Source: Ohtaekwangia sp966211525
Lineage (GTDB): Bacteria > Bacteroidota > Bacteroidia > Cytophagales > Cyclobacteriaceae
Length of the DNA stretch: 7,717 nucleotides
Assembly (NCBI GenBank): GCA_966211525.1
Contig: CBIHOZ010000256.1
Span: 1 to 7,717 of the forward strand
Reading direction: 5' to 3'
Both the position numbers and the translations under genes were made by a program. Under the pieces are notes generated by a model, which worked only from the letters and a program-made list of their open reading frames with translations, ran no database searches and was not told where the DNA came from. Below are positions 1-6,150 of the stretch, one piece after another (position 1 is the first letter of the stretch; each line of letters begins with the position of its first letter).

Positions 1-45
1 GAAATCCGAAACAGAAGGTTTCAAGGGTAAGAGAATGTTACGTGA

Positions 46-513
46 TCAACGATTCATCGTAACAAAATCAGAGAAGCGGCTTAGTATATAGTCCCAACCG
101 TGATCTGCATCCATAGCGCGCACGTATTCCTCTGCTCCGTGTCCATGCTTTTCAAAATTGCTATGCTGTAGTATAAATGTAGTAGAGCCGTGAATATCTT
201 CTTTGAATTGGATCAGCACATCGCTCGCCTTGTCGGGATCAGGCACCGGTACCCGTTGTGGGCTGATCTGCCATTTCAACAACAGCATGTTATCCCGTTC
301 AAATTCTACAATCGTTCCCCAGTCACAGCGAAAATCATTGGGGCCAATCTCTGAACACAGTCCATTCACGCGTGCATCGAGTTTGATCTCGTGCAGTTTG
401 TCTTGCGACCAGGTATATTCTTTAGGCCACCATTCATTGAAGCGATCAACAAACAAGGTATATACCCGGCTCTTTCCCAGGGGCAAGTGAAGTGTCTTTC
501 TGATTTCCTGCAT
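46..513 (-). CDS. SRPBCC / AHSA1-like domain protein
   Basis: Small soluble protein of 155 residues, judged to be a START/SRPBCC-fold protein of the AHSA1-like group. These use a helix-grip fold with a hydrophobic cavity; ligand and role are unknown for most members. Seen in the sequence: an N-terminal strand (about residues 3-10), a WWP motif at 29-31 in the loop where the family usually has W/P residues, alternating hydrophobic strands around 65-83 and 97-118, and a C-terminal amphipathic helix containing HGWDYILSRF (138-147), typical of the final helix. The frame stays open upstream to a GTG at 573, but the extra 20 residues look unlike the family, so the ATG at 513 is preferred. The gene lies 81 bases downstream of the permease on the same strand, so co-transcription is possible but not shown. 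Family call good, function unknown. Confidence 0.8.
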   Translation of the reverse strand: MQEIRKTLHLPLGKSRVYTLFVDRFNEWWPKEYTWSQDKLHEIKLDARVNGLCSEIGPNDFRCDWGTIVEFERDNMLLLKWQISPQRVPVPDPDKASDVLIQFKEDIHGSTTFILQHSNFEKHGHGAEEYVRAMDADHGWDYILSRFSDFVTMNR

Positions 514-594
514 ACCGGTATAGGTTTTACGCGTACCACTAAAACAATCATGCCTGTATAGTAGTTCTGCCACTACCCGATTACGTCCAACATG

Positions 595-2964
595 CTATTC
601 ATATTTGAGGGTATCAACCGGATTAATAAGTGCCGCTTTTATAGAGTGGAAACTCACCGTGATCAATGCAATACCAAATGCCAGCGCTACGGGAGCCAAG
701 TATAACCACAGCGGTACTTGTGCTTTATAGGCAAATCCATCCATCCAATTACTCATGATATACCACGAAGAGGGAATCGCGATCAATACAGATGTAAGAA
801 TAAGCCGTGCAAATTTTTTGTTTAGCATAGAAACCACATGTGTTGTGGAAGCGCCAAGGACTTTGCGTATACCGATTTCTTTGGTGCGTTGTTCTGCCGT
901 ATAGGCCGACAGTCCATATAGTCCCAGGCACGAGATGAAGATGGCCAGCGCGGTAAAGAATCCTATAGCTTTACCGAGTATTTTCTCACGCTGCAGGATC
1001 TGTCCAAAGTTTTCATCGAGGAAATGGTATTGCATTACCTCACCGGGCACAAACTGTTTCCACGCAGCCTCAGCTTTCTTCAGGAATCCGCTCGCATTAC
1101 CTTTCAGGCGAAAGCCCATCTGAAGATAATCTTTACCCGGTCGTATTATGGTTGGCGCAATGGAAGCACGTAACGATTCCCAATGGAAATCGCGCACCAC
1201 ACCGATAACCGTTAATTCTTTATTGATAACAGCACCAATTGGATTTTCAAGTCCAAGTTCTGCAACAGCAGCTTCGTTCAGGATGATAGCAGCAGAGTCA
1301 GATGCATTCTCGCGATTGAAATCGCGGCCTTGTATTAACTGAAAATGCATCAGGTCGAGATAATGTTCATCCGCATAATAGGTGTTCAGCGTTACGGCAT
1401 CCGGCATCTTCGCAGTCTGATAGGTAGCGTAGGATATAACCGCTTTGGTGCCGGGCTCTCCGCTGTGCAGACTTACCGTTGTAACTTCGGCTTGCTGTGA
1501 AAGTATATTTTTAAAAGCCTCTGCGCTTGAGCCAAGTTTCGGAATCCTGTCAATGGTAATAACACGTTGCTGATCGAAGCCGAGATCTTTCGTCTGCATA
1601 AAATCCATTTGTCTCATTACTACAGCCGCACAGATCATCAGTCCCATGGAAACCGAGAACTGTACAATCACAAGTATATTTCGGAAACCACCGCTGCTGC
1701 CCGAAACATTTCCTTTCAACACCTTTACCGGTTTGAACGAAGTAAGGTATAGCGCAGGATATATACCCGACAGTATACCAATCAATAAAGCAAAGGCAAA
1801 CAACAACAGTATATTCCAGTAATTGAACAGCAGTGTATTGAGCAACGTTTCGCCGGTGATAAACCGGAATACATCCAATGATATCTGCGCCAGTGCCAGC
1901 GATAAAAGGGTGGCTACGGTTGTCATGACAACAGACTCCAGCAGAAATTGAGACATCAGTTTATGGCGTGTAGATCCAACGACTTTTCGTATACCAACTT
2001 CTTTGGCGCGTCTCGCTGCGCGTGCTGTGGTAAGATTTACAAAATTTACAGAAGCGAGAACAAGAATGAAAACGGAGATGGCACCAAATATATACAGGTT
2101 CGCCTCATTACCACCCGGCGAGATTTCAAAATTGAGTTTGGATTGCAGGTGTACATCGGTAAGTGCATGCACGTAGAACTTTACAGCATTGGGATGTTCT
2201 TTATATGCTTCGAAAGATATATTCTCCGGCACACCCATTGCTTGCGGATATACCTGCTTCTCCAGTAACCGCTCAAGTGCCTGTTCAAGATCCTGCTGGC
2301 GCTGATTTTCCTTCAGCAATATATAGTTATACATGGAAGCCGAGGGCCAGTTATACTGGTGCGTGAGCATATCTTCGTTCGAGGCCCAAATCGATGCCTT
2401 TAATTGAGAGCTTCGTTTATCATCCTTTACAAGACCAGTAACGGTAAATGTTTTCTTGTCCTTGCCCAGCGCGATTGATTTACCCATCGGGTCGCTGTCC
2501 TGGAAATATTTTTTTGCAACACTTTCAGTGATAACTACACTGGCCGGATGCCGAAGTGCGTTGTGCCGGTCGCCCCGGATAAACTCATAGGAGAAAACAG
2601 TAAAGAAAGCGGAGTCGGTATAGTATACCAGGTCGTAGAATGACTGATCGTTTCGGGAAATCAGTTCATCGTTACTGCGCGCCACGCGGGTAAAGGCTTC
2701 AATTCCTTCGTATTCCTTCGGCAGAAATTCTCCGAGGGCTTCCGGTCCTACGGCAAAGCCACCCATGTTGAAGAACGATACACCAACTTTGTAAATGCGA
2801 TCGGCATGGCGATAGTGCCGGTCGTAACTCCATTCGCCATAGATATACATGAAGATAACCAGGCTGCATGCAATGCCTATAGCAAAGCCAATGATATTAA
2901 TCAGGGAGTAGGAGAGTTGGCGTTGAAGATTGCGTATAGCAATAAGCAGATAGTTTTGTAACAT
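595..2964 (-). CDS. ABC transporter permease, FtsX/MacB type (two MacB_PCD + two FtsX domains)
   Basis: Inner-membrane permease of 789 residues from the ATG at 2964. It belongs to the large tandem FtsX/MacB-like family common in Bacteroidota, whose members are thought to couple ATP hydrolysis by a separate ATPase to export or to mechanical work across the envelope. Visible order: start MLQNYLLIAIRNLQRQ, TM1 about 21-42, first periplasmic MacB_PCD domain about 43-290, FtsX domain with TMs near 291-311, 341-366 and 384-405, TM near 429-450, second periplasmic domain about 451-660, and a final FtsX domain with TMs near 663-686, 719-738 and 751-773. The coupling motifs EVGIRKVVGS (322-331) and EIGIRKVLGAS (696-706) are both intact. 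The protein ends at the usual NPVDTLKYE. The frame is open upstream to a TTG at 3120, but those 52 codons do not resemble the family. No ATPase gene is adjacent. Substrate unknown. Confidence 0.93.
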   Translation of the reverse strand: MLQNYLLIAIRNLQRQLSYSLINIIGFAIGIACSLVIFMYIYGEWSYDRHYRHADRIYKVGVSFFNMGGFAVGPEALGEFLPKEYEGIEAFTRVARSNDELISRNDQSFYDLVYYTDSAFFTVFSYEFIRGDRHNALRHPASVVITESVAKKYFQDSDPMGKSIALGKDKKTFTVTGLVKDDKRSSQLKASIWASNEDMLTHQYNWPSASMYNYILLKENQRQQDLEQALERLLEKQVYPQAMGVPENISFEAYKEHPNAVKFYVHALTDVHLQSKLNFEISPGGNEANLYIFGAISVFILVLASVNFVNLTTARAARRAKEVGIRKVVGSTRHKLMSQFLLESVVMTTVATLLSLALAQISLDVFRFITGETLLNTLLFNYWNILLLFAFALLIGILSGIYPALYLTSFKPVKVLKGNVSGSSGGFRNILVIVQFSVSMGLMICAAVVMRQMDFMQTKDLGFDQQRVITIDRIPKLGSSAEAFKNILSQQAEVTTVSLHSGEPGTKAVISYATYQTAKMPDAVTLNTYYADEHYLDLMHFQLIQGRDFNRENASDSAAIILNEAAVAELGLENPIGAVINKELTVIGVVRDFHWESLRASIAPTIIRPGKDYLQMGFRLKGNASGFLKKAEAAWKQFVPGEVMQYHFLDENFGQILQREKILGKAIGFFTALAIFISCLGLYGLSAYTAEQRTKEIGIRKVLGASTTHVVSMLNKKFARLILTSVLIAIPSSWYIMSNWMDGFAYKAQVPLWLYLAPVALAFGIALITVSFHSIKAALINPVDTLKYE

Positions 2965-3183
2965 TACGCAGTGGTTTTGGTTCTGTGGGTTTGGCGTGTA
3001 CGAGACAAGAAGAATGCCATAGGAAAAATACGGAATTTTCAGTTTGAAATGAACTGATCGCTGTGTCTTCCAATCCATACCTGAACAGTTAAGTCCGGCA
3101 ACGGACGGTTCAGCACGCAACGGTAAGGCTATACCGGGCAGGCCAGAAACGTACTTAAAAAATCAGAAGATAAATCTAAACGT

Positions 3184-3492
3184 ATGCATACAATACAATT
3201 GCAGTTAAACGACCAGGGACGTGGTTCATTTTTTATCAGAGAAGGTGACGAACAGCTTGCTGAAATGGTGATCAGCATACATAAAGGGAACCTCACTGTA
3301 TTTCATACCGAAGTGTCGGACAAACTACGCGGGCAGGGTATTGCCGGGCAACTGTTAAAGAACATGGTGCAGTATGCACGCGAGCATCAGCTGAAAGTAA
3401 TTGCACTATGTCCGTATGTACACGCAGAGTTTGAGCGGCACCCGGATCAGTACGCTGATATCTGGAACAAAGACTGGCATCACACAAAGTAA
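3184..3492 (+). CDS. Small GNAT-fold N-acetyltransferase, YjdJ/NATD1 type
   Basis: A 102-residue minimal GNAT protein (Acetyltransf_CG family, like bacterial YjdJ and human NATD1). Such proteins bind acetyl-CoA, but their acceptor is generally not known. Seen: N-terminal strands (about 3-18, 24-41) lacking the first helices of a full GNAT; the pyrophosphate-binding loop LRGQGIAGQLL at 48-58, matching (Q/R)xxGx(G/A), followed by a helix to about 68; then KVIALCPYV (71-79) with the family-conserved Cys76 and Tyr78; and a terminal HPDQYADIW (86-94), also conserved. Length is normal. The ATG at 3184 is the only sensible start; no strong Shine-Dalgarno is visible in the A-rich leader. It diverges from the permease (219-base gap) and ends 40 bases from the convergent SiaC-like gene, so it appears to be a single-gene unit. 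Confidence 0.9.
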   Translation: MHTIQLQLNDQGRGSFFIREGDEQLAEMVISIHKGNLTVFHTEVSDKLRGQGIAGQLLKNMVQYAREHQLKVIALCPYVHAEFERHPDQYADIWNKDWHHTK

Positions 3493-3532
3493 ATTGCTTC
3501 GTGTTTGTGGTTGATTCTTTCCTGCATAACGG

Positions 3533-3898
3533 TTAATGTATAGTCTTGAATTCGAATGGAATATTTACCTGCTCGGCATATTCTTTACCGGCATCATCGA
3601 TGCTTTCATCGTCTTCATAAAAGTACCAGAGGATCTTTACACCCTTTACACCCTTCAGAGCCATCATCATGTCGAGTATGAGTTTAGACGATGCTGTGTT
3701 AAAATACTCGAGCTTAAAGGCAAAGTCGGTTTCCGCGTTGGGCTCCTGCGAATATTCGTGAATCCAGTCGATCACAGGAGTATAAAATTCAACTGCATCT
3801 TCGGGTAGTGATCTGCCGGATATTTCGAAAACCTGTTCAGTCTTATTCAACGTCACGCGGGGCGTATCCTGTGTCTCTTCCAGGAATAAATTTTTCAT
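3533..3898 (-). CDS. SiaC-family regulatory phosphoprotein (DUF1987)
   Basis: A 121-residue cytoplasmic protein of the SiaC/DUF1987 family. In Pseudomonas aeruginosa, SiaC is phosphorylated on Thr68 by SiaB, dephosphorylated by the PP2C phosphatase SiaA, and in its unphosphorylated form binds and activates the diguanylate cyclase SiaD. Here the start MKNLFLEETQDTPRV, the central SGRSLPEDAVEFYTPVIDW and the LEYFNTASSK stretch match the family. With the ATG at 3898 the threonine of FNTASSK falls exactly at residue 68. An ATG three codons upstream (3907) is also in frame, but AGAAAGG ends directly against it, while the same element sits 9 bases before the ATG at 3898; the shorter form is therefore chosen. 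Acidic EDDESIDDAG near the C-terminus is typical of relatives. No SiaA, SiaB or cyclase gene is adjacent. Partner and output unknown here. Confidence 0.9.
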   Translation of the reverse strand: MKNLFLEETQDTPRVTLNKTEQVFEISGRSLPEDAVEFYTPVIDWIHEYSQEPNAETDFAFKLEYFNTASSKLILDMMMALKGVKGVKILWYFYEDDESIDDAGKEYAEQVNIPFEFKTIH

Positions 3899-3907
3899 GG
3901 CCTGCAT

Positions 3908-3914
3908 CCTTTCT
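3908..3914 (-). promoter_or_regulatory. Shine-Dalgarno-like element of the SiaC-like gene
   Basis: AGAAAGG on the minus strand, 9 bases before the ATG at 3898 and directly abutting an alternative in-frame ATG at 3907. The spacing supports the downstream start. It is notable because most other genes in the window show no clear Shine-Dalgarno sequence. Confidence 0.5.
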
Positions 3915-3949
3915 TAATTCTCTTTTTCTATCACTTTTCAACTTCGCGG

Positions 3950-3957
3950 AAAATGTA
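3950..3957 (-). promoter_or_regulatory. Possible Bacteroidota -7 element upstream of the SiaC-like gene
   Basis: TACATTTT on the minus strand matches the Bacteroidota -7 consensus TAnnTTTG at 7 of 8 positions counting the free n positions. It lies about 50 bases upstream of the ATG. No TTTG-like -33 element is seen at the right distance, so support is weak. Confidence 0.2.
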
Positions 3958-4481
3958 CAAAATGTTTGCTAATCGGGGAGACAGTTTAGGATCAATGCAA
4001 GCGGGCAAACGTTAAACTTCTGATGGTGACGATATTTTCATTTGCATATTTTTTATGAATTGCAGATAGCGCAATACCCGACCACCGGAAAAATCAGGAT
4101 GTGAAAAATAAGGTATATATAGCCGGACATCGATGTTGCAACCTGAAGAAGTCTTTTGCGAAGAAAACGCGTACGTGCGGAACGGGTCTTCGCAGCGTTC
4201 GCTGAGAGCACTACGAGCGACACCCAGCATACCGGTCGGTGAAATGAAATTAGACGTGCTCTGTCTGCATGAACAAAAAAATATACCTTTAAATTATGTA
4301 GTTCAAGACCAACACAGAATTGCATCCGGAACAAGATTGACCGAAACAATGAAGCAATTCTGATAGCACGTGGTAAAGAATATCTAGCGGGATTATAGGC
4401 TATAGATCCCTCTATACAAATATCATCTCACCCAACGAGTTGGCCGGTGCCGCGTATACTAATTATGGTAAGCGTTAAGGC

Positions 4482-4766
4482 TTAATGAATTAATATAGGG
4501 CCACGCTTTGATTTACGCGCTGACTTCTTGGTAGCTTTTCTGGCGGCAGATGGTTTTACTGCTTTCTTTACGGTCGCCACCCGGTTGCGCAACGACAATC
4601 CTGCACGGAAAGTAATTTTTCGTAAAGCAGCCAATGAACGTCCTACAGCTTTAGCAATGTCGGCAGTAGGGGTGTGCTCCTTAATCAGTCTCTTGATAGT
4701 TGCCAGCTCTTTCGATGTTACTTTCTGACCATGATTCTCGGCAACTGTTTTTCTGGATTTACTCAT
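4482..4766 (-). CDS. Small basic DNA-binding protein: Myb/SANT-like HTH plus histone-H1-like Lys/Arg/Ala tail
   Basis: A 94-residue, strongly basic protein. Residues about 17-58 (VTSKELATIKRLIKEHTPTA onward) look like a three-helix HTH: helix 1 about 18-30, helix 2 about 34-41 (TADIAKAVG), turn at GRS, and recognition helix about 45-55 (LAALRKITFRAG). The pattern 'TPT..IA...GRS..A.R......GLSL' is that of small Myb/SANT-like or resolvase-type HTH proteins in many bacteria. Residues about 62-88 form a low-complexity tail of Lys, Arg, Ala and Ser (KKAVKPSAARKATKKSARK) like the C-terminal tails of H1-like and AlgP-like proteins, which bind DNA non-specifically. A nucleoid-associated or regulatory role is inferred, not shown. 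The ATG at 4766 is the natural start and has only a weak AGAAG before it. The gene is divergent from the DUF4261 gene. Confidence 0.8.
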   Translation of the reverse strand: MSKSRKTVAENHGQKVTSKELATIKRLIKEHTPTADIAKAVGRSLAALRKITFRAGLSLRNRVATVKKAVKPSAARKATKKSARKSKRGPILIH

Positions 4767-4798
4767 GCTTCTGCTAATATTTAGTCAGTATTAAATGA

Positions 4799-4832
4799 TT
4801 TTGAAAGTTAGGTAATAACTGATTATACTTTG
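4799..4832 (+). promoter_or_regulatory. Putative Bacteroidota-type promoter for the DUF4261 gene
   Basis: TTTTG at 4799-4803 is followed, after 20 bases, by TATACTTTG at 4824-4832. This resembles the Bacteroidota pair TTTG (-33) and TAnnTTTG (-7), with one extra base inside the -7 box. It would leave a leader of roughly 60 bases before the ATG at 4901. The call rests on consensus similarity only. Confidence 0.35.
4803..4810 (-). promoter_or_regulatory. Possible -7 element for the HTH protein gene
   Basis: TAACTTTC on the minus strand is close to TAnnTTTG (last base differs) and lies 36 bases before the ATG at 4766. No -33 TTTG is found about 20 bases further upstream. It overlaps the putative -33 element of the opposite promoter. 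Confidence 0.25.
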
Positions 4833-4900
4833 GTAACTTTTCGACCATTATCAAGGGGCTATGTAAGAATTACTACAAGGTTCCATTAAATCAATATAGC

Positions 4901-5761
4901 ATGCCACTGTTCAACTGGGGTAAAAAAAAGAATATAGCAGAAGAGAAGGCAATGATTGCCAACGAGATGCAGATGCTTATGGTAAAGCTTTTGTTTGATA
5001 AAGAACCGGTATGGCAAGATGCTATACTTGAGCAGGAGCTTGTGAGAAAATTTCCATTATTTTCGTCTACTGACATTTCGGGTAAAGATGGTGATCGGTC
5101 AAGGCAATATTTTTTCCGAAACTATATGGTGCAGTATACCGAAGGTGAGCTCCCTGCACAAGGCACTATATTTAGGCCGGAGAAGCCTTTTAGTCAGGAT
5201 ACACTCACCCAGGCCTATCGCCAGGCATGGCACTGGCATACCGCAGAGGAAGTAGCCGGTAAATGTACTCATGAACTGATGGTAATGGATTTGATGGCGC
5301 TTCCGCTACCGTATCGCGATCGTGTTACGTATTTCCAGAAGTTTCTTACCGCGGTTGTTAAAGCACTGAAACCGGAGGCCCTATATTTCACGTCCAGCAA
5401 CAAACTCATTGATCCCGCAGAGTATCTGAAGCAAATGGACGAGCATGGTTTTGAAAATCTATATGCACTCCTTAACGTAAGACTATATAATGTAACAGGA
5501 AGTGGTATGCTGATGGACAGCATCGGTATGTACGCCCTGGGATTGCCTGATTTCCAAATACAATTCACGGAGAAAGATCCCGGACAGGTAGCGGGACTGC
5601 TATATTCTTATGCACAGTATATATATGACTATGGCTCTGTTATAGAAGACGGTAATACCGTGGAAGGCATCGAGCAGGGCTCACGCTGGAAATGTGTATA
5701 CGCCAATGCAGCCGTAGAACCGAAGCGTTCGGTGATCGATGTGAAGCCTTCTGCGACATAA
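4901..5761 (+). CDS. DUF4261 domain-containing protein
   Basis: A 286-residue soluble protein with no signal peptide or membrane segment. The C-terminal part, about residues 200-283, has the features of DUF4261: SGMLMDSIGMYALGLPDFQI (201-220), a helix with AGLLYSYAQYIYDYG (231-245), the VIEDGNTVEG turn (247-256), RWKCVYAN (262-269) and the closing PKRSVIDVKP (274-283). The N-terminal two thirds are alpha/beta-like, with an amphipathic helix at 13-35, a Trp/His-rich AWHWHTAEEV (109-118) and a helix TYFQKFLTAVVKAL (143-156). The function of this domain is not known. The ATG at 4901 is preferred because the charged GKKKN stretch and following helix are typical of relatives. The gene is divergent from the HTH protein gene and 84 bases ahead of the PLDc_N gene, which may share its transcript. 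Confidence 0.82.
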   Translation: MPLFNWGKKKNIAEEKAMIANEMQMLMVKLLFDKEPVWQDAILEQELVRKFPLFSSTDISGKDGDRSRQYFFRNYMVQYTEGELPAQGTIFRPEKPFSQDTLTQAYRQAWHWHTAEEVAGKCTHELMVMDLMALPLPYRDRVTYFQKFLTAVVKALKPEALYFTSSNKLIDPAEYLKQMDEHGFENLYALLNVRLYNVTGSGMLMDSIGMYALGLPDFQIQFTEKDPGQVAGLLYSYAQYIYDYGSVIEDGNTVEGIEQGSRWKCVYANAAVEPKRSVIDVKPSAT

Positions 5762-5771
5762 TATAGGTTAA

Positions 5772-5800
5772 TTGGTAGAATAAGCCGGTGTTTAATTTTA
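5772..5800 (+). promoter_or_regulatory. Weak promoter candidate upstream of the PLDc_N gene
   Basis: TTG at 5772-5774 and TAATTTTA at 5793-5800 are separated by 18 bases. They resemble the Bacteroidota -33 and -7 elements, with a mismatch in the last -7 base and a spacer slightly short. If real, the PLDc_N gene has its own promoter and is not simply read through from the DUF4261 gene. Confidence 0.22.
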
Positions 5801-5845
5801 AGAGACTTCTGCAAAGCGGTACATTTATAGCATAACCTAAAACCT

Positions 5846-6082
5846 ATGAAAGAGAATGTTTTGCTGTATTTGTCAGGTATTGGCGTCCAGGAACTGTTGC
5901 CGTTGTCTATATTTATGGTGTTGCCGGGCATACTTTGGTTGTGGGCAATTATTGATCTTGTAAAAAGAAACTTCAGCGACAATGCTACTAAAATTGTCTG
6001 GGCGCTTGTCATCATTTTTATTCCTTTTGTCGGGTCGATCTTGTATTTGGTTGTGGGTCGCAGCAAAACGGTAGAGTCGTAA
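5846..6082 (+). CDS. Small membrane protein with PLDc_N domain
   Basis: A 78-residue inner-membrane protein. It consists almost entirely of the PLDc_N module (the 'phospholipase D nuclease N-terminal' domain), a two-helix membrane hairpin found at the start of cardiolipin synthases and also as a stand-alone protein in many bacteria. Seen: helix 1 about 19-39 with the conserved WLWAIIDLV (31-39); a short polar loop RNFSDNATK (41-49); helix 2 about 50-69 with KIVWALVIIFIPFVGSILYL, where the Trp-x(n)-Pro-x-x-Gly-x-x-x-Tyr arrangement is diagnostic; then VGR and a short tail. No HKD catalytic domain follows, so no phospholipase activity is expected. The ATG at 5846 follows an A-rich leader without a clear Shine-Dalgarno. 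Role unknown; the isolated domain is often near envelope-stress genes in other genomes, but nothing here tests that. Confidence 0.85.
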   Translation: MKENVLLYLSGIGVQELLPLSIFMVLPGILWLWAIIDLVKRNFSDNATKIVWALVIIFIPFVGSILYLVVGRSKTVES

Positions 6083-6150
6083 TCAGCAGGATATTACGTT
6101 GAAAGGTGATTTTCCTGCAGCGCATCGTGGCGTTAAAGACTATACATGCT

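Larger units (their letters stand above)
3908..4481. other. Gene-poor region with a GC-richer, hairpin-forming core
   Basis: This 574-base gap lies downstream of the HTH-protein gene and upstream of the SiaC-like gene. The open frames inside it (for example 4133-4363 plus, 4053-4349 minus) overlap each other on opposite strands, have erratic composition and resemble no family I know, so none is called. The outer parts are AT-rich. The core, about 4157-4268, is GC-richer and holds several inverted repeats: TGCGAAGA at 4157-4164 with TCTTCGCA at 4187-4194, CAGCG/CGCTG at 4193-4204, and AGAGCAC at 4205-4211 with GTGCTCT at 4256-4262. The gap could hold the leader and promoter of the SiaC-like gene, a small RNA, or a decayed gene. 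The sequence alone does not decide. Confidence 0.5.

Noticed and set aside
1..45. Short flanking sequence, including a frame on the plus strand that stops at 28-30 and a GAAAC/GTTTC repeat at 8-22
   Set aside because: Too short to assign to any gene; the 5-base stem is not significant.
203..490. 95-codon plus-strand open frame opposite the SRPBCC gene
   Set aside because: Antisense shadow of a well-supported gene; Ser/Arg-rich translation with no domain.
514..573. 20-codon N-terminal extension of the SRPBCC protein from a GTG at 573
   Set aside because: The residues do not resemble the family, and the ATG at 513 starts exactly where the first strand of the domain begins.
3023..3030. TATTTTTC on the minus strand as a -7 element for the permease gene
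   Set aside because: It lies in an AT-rich leader, misses the last consensus base and has no -33 TTG at the right spacing.
4053..4349. 98-codon minus-strand open frame in the gene-poor gap
   Set aside because: It overlaps other frames on both strands, its composition is erratic, it lacks a recognisable domain, and no start context supports it.
4133..4363. 76-codon plus-strand open frame in the same gap
   Set aside because: No family resemblance, and it spans the inverted repeats and an AT-rich end; more likely a chance frame.
4432..4443. CCAACGAGTTGG small palindromic hairpin near the end of the HTH protein gene as a terminator
   Set aside because: The stem is only 4-5 base pairs with no T-tract on either strand.
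6106..6150. GTG start extending the cupin by 15 residues
   Set aside because: The ATG at 6151 gives a coherent signal-like N-terminus; the extension has no family support.
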